Shown piece by piece: positions 1-5,942 of a DNA stretch of 64,000 nucleotides (positions are counted from its first letter, which is position 1; each line of letters opens with the position of its first letter). Source of the DNA: Streptomyces collinus (lineage in GTDB: Bacteria; Actinomycetota; Actinomycetes; Streptomycetales; Streptomycetaceae); NCBI RefSeq assembly GCF_031348265.1, contig NZ_CP133771.1, positions 1,860,001 through 1,924,000 of the forward strand, given 5' to 3'. Below the pieces are notes generated by a model that was not told the origin of the DNA, did no database searches, and was given only the letters and a program-made list of their open reading frames with translations. Both the position numbers and the translations under genes were made by a program.

Positions 1-355
1 CCGCGACTTCGGCTTCGTCCGCTTCGAGCCCGGGGACGTCTTCACGGAGTACTACTGGCGCGACCGCTGGTACGCGATCAAGGAGGTCCGCTCCGCCACG
101 GGCGCGCTGAAGGGCTGGTACTGCGACATCACCCGCCCCGCCGTGCGTTCCGGGCCGGAGCTGGTCGTGGAGGATCTCGACCTGGACCTGTGGCGCTCGG
201 CGGACGGCCTGGACGTACGGCGCCTGGACGAGGACGAGTTCGCCGAGAGCGGCCTCGCCGAGACGGATCCGGAGGCGGCACGGGCCGCCCTGGCCGCGCT
301 CGACGAGCTGGAGTCACTCGCCCGCGGCGGCGACTTCACCGCACTCCTGGCCTGA
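1..355 (+). CDS. DUF402 domain protein, 3' part only
   Basis: The gene enters from the left edge in the frame starting at base 2, so its start is missing. About 117 residues remain. The visible part carries the DUF402 core: YYWRDRWYAIKEVR, then GWYCDITRP, an acidic segment and a C-terminal helix rich in Ala, Asp and Glu. Known DUF402 proteins include nucleoside di/triphosphate phosphatases acting on RNA-type substrates; whether this member has that activity cannot be told from the fragment. Its last 42 bases overlap the 3' end of the convergent methyltransferase gene. Confidence 0.85.
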   Translation, partial: RDFGFVRFEPGDVFTEYYWRDRWYAIKEVRSATGALKGWYCDITRPAVRSGPELVVEDLDLDLWRSADGLDVRRLDEDEFAESGLAETDPEAARAALAALDELESLARGGDFTALLA

Positions 356-946
356 CGTCCGGACCTGCGCGATCACCGCGTACCGCTCGTCCGTCACCTC
401 CCTGCCCCACAGCGACGGATCGCCCGACAGCCGCTCCAGGCGCACCGGCGCGGCGACCGGGGCGAGGAGACCGGTGAGCCGCTCCGCCGGTATGCCGACG
501 GGGGCGGCGCTTCCCCATACGCCCTCGATCAGAACGAGCCGCCCACCCGGCCGCAGCAGGCCGCACCAGTGCCTGAGGGCGCGGCCGGGGTCGGGCAGGG
601 CCCACAGGACGTGCCGGACGAGCACGGCGTCGAAGCGCTGCTCCCCGACCGGCGGTGCCGCGGCGTCACCGACCAGGAACACCGCGTCACGCCCGGCGAG
701 TTTCTCCCTGGCGAGCGTCACCATCGCCGCCGAGAGGTCCACGCCCGTCACCCGGTGTCCCTGCTCGGACGCGAGGAGCGACAGGCTTCCGGTGCCGCAG
801 CCGAGGTCGAGGACGTCTCCCGCCCGGGCGGGCAGCCAGTCGCGCAGCCGCCCGGCCCAGGCACGGCGCACCTCGGGGTCGCGCAGGCCGTGGTCCGGCT
901 CCTCGTCGAAGGAGGCGGCCTCGGCGTCCCAGTCCACGTTCGTCAT
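314..946 (-). CDS. class I SAM-dependent methyltransferase
   Basis: A 210-residue cytosolic methyltransferase of unknown substrate. Motif I is clear (VLDLGCGTGS, about residues 46-55), followed by an acidic end of strand 2 (GVDLS) and FDAVLVRHVLWALPDP, typical of the methyltransferase 11 fold; ARPGGRLVLIEG-like strand 5 is also present. The ATG at 946 gives MTNVDWD, the natural beginning of the fold; the open frame extends much further upstream but that part is not protein-like. Convergent with the DUF402 gene and overlapping it by 42 bases. Divergent from the small gene at 1086, so they may share a regulatory region. Substrate unknown. Confidence 0.85.
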   Translation of the reverse strand: MTNVDWDAEAASFDEEPDHGLRDPEVRRAWAGRLRDWLPARAGDVLDLGCGTGSLSLLASEQGHRVTGVDLSAAMVTLAREKLAGRDAVFLVGDAAAPPVGEQRFDAVLVRHVLWALPDPGRALRHWCGLLRPGGRLVLIEGVWGSAAPVGIPAERLTGLLAPVAAPVRLERLSGDPSLWGREVTDERYAVIAQVRTSGQECGEVAAAGE

Positions 947-1006
947 GGGCCCAAGAGTGACACCCGCCACTGACACTCGAATCGTGACTGCCGCCACTGA
1001 CAGACC

Positions 1007-1080
1007 AGGAGCGATGAGTAACCCTCCCCCGAAAGGTCTACCTCCGTGAGAACGCGGAACCCGGTAGACCCTTAAGGAGG
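1007..1080 (+). promoter_or_regulatory. possible leader peptide and hairpin ahead of the 44-residue gene
   Basis: Seen: an 11-codon open frame at 1014-1049 reads MSNPPPKGLPP, a polyproline-rich peptide. Its ribosome site (AGGAG at 1007-1011) is only 2 nt from the ATG. The end of this frame overlaps the left arm GGTCTACC (1035-1042) of an 8-bp inverted repeat whose right arm GGTAGACC (1063-1070) sits 3 nt before the strong AAGGAGG (1074-1080) of the next gene. CCTCC (1041-1045) could instead pair with that GGAGG. Inference: translation of the leader could open or close the downstream ribosome site. Upstream, CCGCCACTGACA occurs twice (about 964 and 991), a possible operator or promoter pair. 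Confidence 0.35.
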
Positions 1081-1085
1081 CAGCC

Positions 1086-1220
1086 ATGCGCCGTGTGACC
1101 GTGCAGAAGCCCCTGAAGAAGACGGACGTCCGCCGGGTCCGCGACGAGGCCGACGAGCGCCCCGCCGGGCGCCCCGAGGTCCGCAAGGACATCGCCCGCA
1201 CGTGGTGGCCGGACGCCTGA
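1086..1220 (+). CDS. 44-residue basic protein of unknown function
   Basis: An ATG at 1086 follows a near-perfect ribosome site, TAAGGAGG (1073-1080), at 5 nt spacing, and the frame runs 44 codons to TGA at 1218-1220. The peptide starts MRRVTVQKPLKK, is rich in Arg, Lys and Asp, has no signal peptide or membrane segment and no Cys, and ends ARTWWPDA with an unusual Trp-Trp pair. Codons have the high third-position G+C of real genes here. I do not recognise the family. It lies beside a divergent methyltransferase, but nothing visible makes it a modified peptide precursor. Translation is well supported; function is unknown. Confidence 0.65.
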   Translation: MRRVTVQKPLKKTDVRRVRDEADERPAGRPEVRKDIARTWWPDA

Positions 1221-1250
1221 GCGGCCGGTGCCGGTCATGAGACGCACGCC

Positions 1251-1700
1251 TCAGAGCAGCCGCTTGCGGTAGTGGACGCGGTCGTATGGCCCGTCCACGC
1301 GGCGCTCCACCAGTTCGTAGCCGTATCTCGGATAGATCCGCTGGTTCTCCCACATCAGCGCGTTCGTGTACAGCCTGACCTCGGGCAGGCCCAGCGCACG
1401 CGCGTGTGCGTCCACGAAGCGGAGCAGCCGCCGCCCCACTCCCCCGCCGTGCGCGGTGGGGTGGACGGCGATGGTGTCGAGGAAGAGATGGTCCGCGAAC
1501 GCCTCGGCCACGACGAGCCCGGTCACGGGATCGCCCGTCACGAACACCTTGCCCGCGGCCACGTTCGCCGCGTGGTCCTCCTCCATGGGCTGCGGCACGC
1601 GCCCGATGCGCTCGATGTAGGGGCGGAAGGCCGCGTCGATCACCTCCGCGACGACCGGTACGTCGGCGGCCCCGGCCGGCCGGATCTCCTCGTCTGCCAT
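1251..1700 (-). CDS. GNAT family N-acetyltransferase
   Basis: A 149-residue acetyl-CoA-dependent acetyltransferase. The start MADEEIRPAG at 1700 leads into the beta1-alpha1 part (VPVVAEVIDAAF). Motif A, the acetyl-CoA pyrophosphate loop, reads VHPTAHGGGVGRRLL (about residues 81-95), slightly altered from Q/RxxGxG/A. Motif B follows (LYTNALMWENQRIYPRYGYEL), giving the usual IYPRYGFE-like ending. Substrate is not predictable. A TACCGT box (1712-1707 on the minus strand) ends 6 nt before the ATG and no ribosome site is visible, so the gene is probably leaderless. Confidence 0.88.
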   Translation of the reverse strand: MADEEIRPAGAADVPVVAEVIDAAFRPYIERIGRVPQPMEEDHAANVAAGKVFVTGDPVTGLVVAEAFADHLFLDTIAVHPTAHGGGVGRRLLRFVDAHARALGLPEVRLYTNALMWENQRIYPRYGYELVERRVDGPYDRVHYRKRLL

Positions 1701-1706
1701 TCCGTG

Positions 1707-1712
1707 ACGGTA
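1707..1712 (-). promoter_or_regulatory. -10 box of a leaderless GNAT transcript
   Basis: TACCGT on the minus strand fits the Streptomyces TAnnnT -10 pattern and lies 6 nt upstream of the ATG at 1700, so transcription would begin at or next to the start codon. I see no convincing -35 hexamer. Confidence 0.4.
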
Positions 1713-1880
1713 CCTACCTGATGCCAGTCCGAACACTCCCTTAAGCGGGCCATAAGGATCTCCTCCACCCGCCCTCAGCAGGCGATTTCACGGTTTTCAG
1801 GGGCTAGCTTCGGATCACCCCACGGGATCCGGCCCACCCGGGCACGGACCTGTCCCATGAACCGTTCGAGGAGTTCCCGC

Positions 1881-2900
1881 ATGACCGCACGTCGCCAGGT
1901 GGCCACCGTCGCAGCCCTCGGCAGCCTCCCGCTCGCCCTGACCGCGCTGACCGCCGCCCCGGCCGCCGCGCACGGTTCGATGGGCGACCCGGTCAGCCGG
2001 GTCTCGCAGTGCTACGCCGAGGGTCCCGAGAGCCCGAAGTCGGCCGCGTGCAAGGCGGCGGTCGCGGCGGGCGGCACCCAGGCCCTCTACGACTGGAACG
2101 GCATCCGCATCGGCGACGCGGGCGGCCGGCACCAGCGGCTCATACCGGACGGCAAGCTCTGCAGCGCGAACAACGCGGAGTTCAAGGGGCTCGACCTCCC
2201 CCGCGCCGACTGGCCCGCGACCGGCGTCCGCAGCGGCTCGCACACCTTCAAGTACCGTGTGACGGCCCCTCACAAGGGCACCTTCAAGGTCTACATCACC
2301 AAGCCCGGCTACAACCCGGCCAAGCCGCTCGCCTGGAAGGACCTGGATCTCGCGAAGCCGGTCGCGACGTCCACCGACCCGGCCGCCACCGGCGGCTTCT
2401 ACACCTTCTCCGGCACCCTGCCCCAGCGCTCCGGCAAGCACCTGCTGTACGCGGTCTGGCAGCGGTCCGACAGCCCGGAGGCGTTCTACTCCTGCTCGGA
2501 CGTCAGCTTCGGCGGCGGTGGCGGCGCGGCAGGCGGCGGCAGCTCGGCAGGCGCCGCCGCTCCGGCCCCGTCCGCCTCCGCTCCCAGCGAGAAGCAGATC
2601 AAGGACGGCAACGCCAAGTCGACCGTCGAGCACCACGGGCACGGCGACAACGACCCCAGCACCTCGGCGGAGCCGGCGGCGGCTCCGAAGCAGAGCACGC
2701 CGAACCGGCCGAAGGCCGCCGCACCCGCGCCCAACCGGCCCGAGGCTGCCGGTGCCACGGAGAACCTCGCCGAGACCGGCGGTGACAGCACCACCCCGTA
2801 CGTCGCGATCGGCGGCGCGGCGGCGCTGGCGCTGGGCGCCTCGGCCCTGTTCCTCTCGGCCAGGCGCCGGACGGTGAGCGGCGGCCGCCAGGGCCGCTGA
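1881..2900 (+). CDS. AA10 lytic polysaccharide monooxygenase with LAETG wall-anchor signal
   Basis: A 339-residue secreted copper monooxygenase that would cleave crystalline chitin or cellulose oxidatively. The ATG at 1881 has GAGGAG 7 nt upstream and is preferred over ATG 1857. A signal peptide (residues 1-30, ending APAAA) is followed directly by His31 in HGSMGDPVSR: after cleavage His31 is the N-terminal ligand of the copper histidine brace. The second ligand is His131 in TAPHKG. Cysteines at CYAEG, AACK, KLC and YSC probably form disulphides. A Ser/Ala/Pro-rich linker (about 215-295) leads to LAETG (296-300), a hydrophobic span and a basic tail, the pattern read by actinobacterial class E sortases. 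So the enzyme should be linked to the cell wall rather than released. Substrate preference is not determined here. Confidence 0.92.
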   Translation: MTARRQVATVAALGSLPLALTALTAAPAAAHGSMGDPVSRVSQCYAEGPESPKSAACKAAVAAGGTQALYDWNGIRIGDAGGRHQRLIPDGKLCSANNAEFKGLDLPRADWPATGVRSGSHTFKYRVTAPHKGTFKVYITKPGYNPAKPLAWKDLDLAKPVATSTDPAATGGFYTFSGTLPQRSGKHLLYAVWQRSDSPEAFYSCSDVSFGGGGGAAGGGSSAGAAAPAPSASAPSEKQIKDGNAKSTVEHHGHGDNDPSTSAEPAAAPKQSTPNRPKAAAPAPNRPEAAGATENLAETGGDSTTPYVAIGGAAALALGASALFLSARRRTVSGGRQGR

Positions 2901-2920
2901 CCCTCACCGCCCCATGACCC

Positions 2921-2955
2921 GGGGCCTGTCCGGCGGCTCAGGCCGGGCAGGCCCC
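2921..2955. terminator. bidirectional hairpin terminator between LPMO and lipase genes
   Basis: A 13-bp stem, GGGGCCTGTCCGG (2921-2933) with CCGGGCAGGCCCC (2943-2955) and one G-T pair, encloses a 9-nt loop. It lies between two convergent genes and lacks a long T run, as is usual in Streptomyces. Confidence 0.7.
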
Positions 2956-2970
2956 GAAACGTTTCCCTGG

Positions 2971-3034
2971 CACGTGTCAACAGACGACACGTCAATGGGT
3001 GACACGTGTCATTCGAAGGCCGAAAGACACGTGG
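2971..3034. repeat. four GACACGT boxes at the 3' end of the lipase gene
   Basis: CACGTGTC (2971-2978), GACACGTC (2986-2993), the perfect palindrome GACACGTGTC (3001-3010) and GACACGTGG (3026-3034) share one core in both orientations within 64 bp. The last lies inside the lipase coding end and the third overlaps the stop codon. First three start at 15-bp intervals. They could be operator half-sites or part of a folded RNA end; no regulator is evident next to them. Confidence 0.45.
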
Positions 3035-3869
3035 TGGGCGTGGCCCGCCCCGGATCGAGGGCGTTGGCCACCTCGTGGAAGACGACCCGGTCCAGCAGAC
3101 CGACGGCCACGTGCTCGGACAGGTCGACACCGCACAGGTCCTGGAGCAGGACGTTGCGCACGTCCGGCCCGTTCAGGTACTGGCTGCGCCACGGCGTGAC
3201 CACCTCGTCGTACTTGGTGGCGATGACGGTGTACCGCACGCCGGGCACGGTGTCGCCGCCCGCGTTGAGCTTGGCGAGGAAGGCGGAGCCGGTGACCTGG
3301 TCGGCGAGGGCGGGGGTGTTCTTCGACAGCAGGTCCGCCGCGCCCGGGAAGTAGGGCAGCAGCTTGGTGAAGCCGTTCAGGTCGGTGCCGTGGTTGCTGG
3401 GCGCGATGCCGACCAGGGCGTTCACCTTGGCGGCTCCGCCGAGGAACTTCAGGTAGTAGCGGGGCATCATGCCGCCCTGCGAGTGCCCGACAACATCGGT
3501 CTCGGCGGCGCCGGTCGCGGCGAGCACCTTGTCGACGAAGCCCTTCAGCTGTCCGGCTGACTTCTCGGCGGGTCCGAGGCCGTGGAAGAAGGGGACGCCC
3601 TCCAACTGGCCGTAGTCGAGGGAGAAGACGCAGTAGCCGCGGACCTTCAGGTAGGGGGCGAGACCGAGCCAGTTGTCGACGGAGTTCCCGAGGGTGCCGT
3701 GGACGAGGACGACGGGGCGGGGGTGGGCGGCGGACGGCTTGCAGGAGTAGTCGTTCCAGCCGGAGCTCGGGGCGCCGGCGGCCTGGGCGGTGGTGGCGGG
3801 GACGGTGACGGCCGCGGCGGTCAGCAGCAGCGCGGCCAGGGGTCTGAGCACTCGTTTCCAGGGCAGCAT
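3009..3869 (-). CDS. secreted triacylglycerol lipase/esterase (alpha/beta hydrolase)
   Basis: A 286-residue exported lipase. ATG 3869 has AAGGAGA about 6 nt upstream; upstream in-frame codons are not protein-like. A Sec signal peptide (LRPLAALLLTAAAVTVPATTAQA) is followed by the oxyanion-side segment VVLVHGTLGNSVDNW and the nucleophile elbow GHSQGG, with Asp (TKYDEVVTP region) and His (DLSEHVAVGL) in the expected later positions. Four or more Cys near YSC, YC and DLC suggest disulphides. The layout fits the lipase class 2 / EstA group. It stands convergent to the LPMO gene, and both products act outside the cell on polymers or lipids. Confidence 0.9.
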   Translation of the reverse strand: MLPWKRVLRPLAALLLTAAAVTVPATTAQAAGAPSSGWNDYSCKPSAAHPRPVVLVHGTLGNSVDNWLGLAPYLKVRGYCVFSLDYGQLEGVPFFHGLGPAEKSAGQLKGFVDKVLAATGAAETDVVGHSQGGMMPRYYLKFLGGAAKVNALVGIAPSNHGTDLNGFTKLLPYFPGAADLLSKNTPALADQVTGSAFLAKLNAGGDTVPGVRYTVIATKYDEVVTPWRSQYLNGPDVRNVLLQDLCGVDLSEHVAVGLLDRVVFHEVANALDPGRATPTTCLSAFE

Positions 3870-4041
3870 CGGGTGATCTCCTTGCGGCTCAAGGGGGATG
3901 CGACGGCACTGGGCCCTGTGATCCGGATCACGAGGATGCTGTTCACTCGTCAAGTTACGGGCGAGTAGTCAAACTGGGAAGTTACGCGTCAGTAAAAACT
4001 TGCAGCGATAACCGGCGCGCGAGGCCTGGGCCGACACGCCG

Positions 4042-4470
4042 TCACCAAGCAGGCCGGATGGGCCCGTGCGGTGCGATGCGCAGCAACTGCCGCCCCAGCG
4101 AGCGCACTTCCCGCTCCCCCAGCAGTTCCCCCCACTCCCGCACGGCTTCCGCGGCCGCCTCCTCCGCGGCCCGGGTGCAGGCCCAGCCCCGCTCGGTCAG
4201 CACGACCAGCCGCGCCCGCGCGTCCTCGGGGTGCGGCCGGCGCTCGGCGTACCCCTTGCGCACCATCTCGTCGACGAGCTGGCTCGCGGCCTGCTTGGTC
4301 ACCCCGAGGTGGGCGGCGAGGTCGGTGACCGTGGCGCCGTCCGGGGCGAGCCGGGCGAAGGCGAAGCCGTGCGCCGGCCGCACCCCTTCGAAGCCGCGGG
4401 CGAGCACGCCCTCGTGGATGCGTTGCGTGAGCCCGCCGGCGACGGCGAGCAGGGCGGCGGACAGGGCCAT
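4042..4470 (-). CDS. MarR family transcriptional regulator
   Basis: A winged-helix regulator of about 142 residues. The DNA-binding part reads TVTDLAAHLGVTKQAASQLVDEMVRKGYAERRPHPEDARARLV, with the recognition helix at TKQAASQ and the wing at HPEDARARL, both classic for MarR. ATG 4470 is chosen here; GTG 4488 and TTG 4515 are in frame and possible, none having a strong ribosome site. It is divergent from a cupin gene, and the 38-bp palindrome between them is the obvious binding site. Inferred role: represses itself and the cupin gene, released by an unknown phenolic or similar ligand. Confidence 0.88.
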   Translation of the reverse strand: MALSAALLAVAGGLTQRIHEGVLARGFEGVRPAHGFAFARLAPDGATVTDLAAHLGVTKQAASQLVDEMVRKGYAERRPHPEDARARLVVLTERGWACTRAAEEAAAEAVREWGELLGEREVRSLGRQLLRIAPHGPIRPAW

Positions 4471-4516
4471 GGCCTCGGAGTTCTGCACGCATGCATTGAA
4501 ACACCCTTGACGCAAC

Positions 4517-4554
4517 GGTCAAGTAGCTTGACTATATAGTCAAGTTACTTGACC
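4517..4554. promoter_or_regulatory. 38-bp palindromic MarR operator
   Basis: The sequence is a palindrome centred between 4535 and 4536 in which 18 of 19 base pairs match; only 4526/4545 do not. It contains repeated TCAAGT/ACTTGA and TTGAC/GTCAA arms around CTATATAG, so it can be read as two nested or adjacent MarR dimer sites. It ends 13 nt before the cupin start and overlaps any promoter reading either way, which fits repression of both genes. Confidence 0.85.
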
Positions 4555-4567
4555 ACTTGGAGGCATC

Positions 4568-4942
4568 GTGCCCATCGTCCGATCGTCCGAAGCCGTCGTC
4601 CACGAGATCCACGGCGCCCGTTTCGTCTCGTACGCCACCCCGGCCAGCGGCAGCAAGGAGCTGTGCGCCTGGCGGGGTGAGATCCCGGCCGGCCTCAAGG
4701 CGCCCGCGCACACGGTCAGCCGGGAGGAGATCTTCCATCTGCTCGACGGCGAGTTGCTGATCACCCTCGACGGCCGCACCGAGCGGATCGCCGCGGGTGA
4801 CACGGTGATCATCAACCCCAGCGCCACCCTGACCGTCGAGAACCCGACCGACCGGACCGCGTACTCCTGGGTCACCACCTCCATCGGTCTGGAGGCACGG
4901 CTGGCCGACGGCACCCGCATCGTGCCGCCGTGGGCCAACTGA
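4568..4942 (+). CDS. cupin domain protein
   Basis: A 124-residue single-domain cupin. The GTG at 4568 has GGAGG 4 nt upstream. Cupin motif 1 is partly recognisable (PAHTVSREEIFHLLDGELLITLDG), with His and Glu in the metal-binding pattern; motif 2 (AGDTVIINPSATLTVENPTD) lacks the usual His, so metal ligation may be incomplete. Such small cupins act as isomerases, dioxygenases or sensors; the reaction is not predictable. Its position behind the MarR palindrome makes it the likely regulated target of that repressor. Confidence 0.85.
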   Translation: MPIVRSSEAVVHEIHGARFVSYATPASGSKELCAWRGEIPAGLKAPAHTVSREEIFHLLDGELLITLDGRTERIAAGDTVIINPSATLTVENPTDRTAYSWVTTSIGLEARLADGTRIVPPWAN

Positions 4943-4958
4943 CGTCACGGGCAGGGAT

Positions 4959-5942
4959 CTACGCCGCCCGTCCCCCTAGCCCCCCGGGCATCACCGCCCG
5001 CGGGCCGAACTTGGCCCGCGCCTGGTCCGCGATCTCTTCGATACGGCGGACCTTCTCGTCCACCGGGTCGAAGGTCAGCTGGTGGGAGGCCCGGTCGGCG
5101 GGGTCGAGCCCCTCGGCGCGCAGGGCGACGGCCCGCACCCGGGCCCGCTGCAGCCCGAGCGTCTCGTACATGCCGTACGCGGCCCTGGTCAGCGCCGGGG
5201 AGTGCGCGGTCGGTTCGGTCAGGGTGCGGCTGCGGGTGGTGGCGGACCGGTCGGCGTAGCGCACGGTGAGGGTGAGCGTGCGGCAGACCTTCTCCAGGGC
5301 GCGCAGGCGGGCGCCGAGCTCCTCGGCGGCCGACAGCAGCGCCCGGCGGTGCCGGTCCGGGTCCAGCTCGTCGCGCCCGAAGGGGCGTTCCGCCGCGAGG
5401 GACCGGGAGACGGCGTTCGGTACGACCCGGCCTCGGTCGATGCCGTTCGCCTTCTCGCGCAGCTCACGGCCGGCCTTCGCGCCGATCAGCCGTTGCAGTG
5501 TGGACAGCGGTGCGGCGGCGACCCGGCCGAGGGTGTCGAGACCGTAGTCGCCCAGCGTGCGGGCGGTCGCGCTGCCCACACCGGGCAGCGCGGCGACGGG
5601 CTTGTCCGCGAGGAACTCCGCGATGGCGCCCTGCTCCTCGGGCACCGTACGCGTCACCCCGGGCGCGGCCTCGTCCAGCGCCATCCGGGCCAGCATCGGC
5701 CCGGGCCCGGCCCCGATCACACAGTCGACGCCGTGCAGCGCGAGCGACCGCACCCGGATCACCGAGGCCAGTTCGACGGCGTCCCGCCGGAAGTACCGCT
5801 CGGCGCCGCGCAGGTCGGCCAGCGCCCCGTCCGGCGGCAGGGCCTGGACGACGGGGGTGAACTCCTCCAGCATCCCGAGCAGATGGGGCAGATCCGCCTC
5901 GCTCGTCGGAGACAGCTGGAAACGTACGCAGAGGATGGTCAT
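4959..5942 (-). CDS. short ImuB-like Y-family polymerase homologue
   Basis: A 327-residue protein with the Y-family layout: palm/fingers remnant, thumb with a helix-hairpin-helix (ALPGVGSATARTLGDYGLDTLGRVAA) and little finger. The canonical N-terminal metal site of DinB (HxDMDxFFA) is replaced by ILCVRFQLSP, and the SIDE motif by LADLRG, so at least two of three catalytic carboxylates appear missing by eye. HQLTF near the C terminus resembles a sliding-clamp-binding motif. ATG 5942 overlaps the dnaE2 stop (ATGA). In mycobacteria ImuB is an inactive Y-family scaffold that links DnaE2 to the clamp; this protein is much shorter than the mycobacterial one. Older annotation would call it DinP/DNA polymerase IV. 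Confidence 0.82.
   Translation of the reverse strand: MTILCVRFQLSPTSEADLPHLLGMLEEFTPVVQALPPDGALADLRGAERYFRRDAVELASVIRVRSLALHGVDCVIGAGPGPMLARMALDEAAPGVTRTVPEEQGAIAEFLADKPVAALPGVGSATARTLGDYGLDTLGRVAAAPLSTLQRLIGAKAGRELREKANGIDRGRVVPNAVSRSLAAERPFGRDELDPDRHRRALLSAAEELGARLRALEKVCRTLTLTVRYADRSATTRSRTLTEPTAHSPALTRAAYGMYETLGLQRARVRAVALRAEGLDPADRASHQLTFDPVDEKVRRIEEIADQARAKFGPRAVMPGGLGGRAA

Noticed and set aside
1086..1220. 44-residue gene as a RiPP precursor with the neighbouring methyltransferase as tailoring enzyme
   Set aside because: No leader/core division, no Cys/Ser/Thr-rich core, no other maturation gene, and the methyltransferase is divergent. Not enough to claim.
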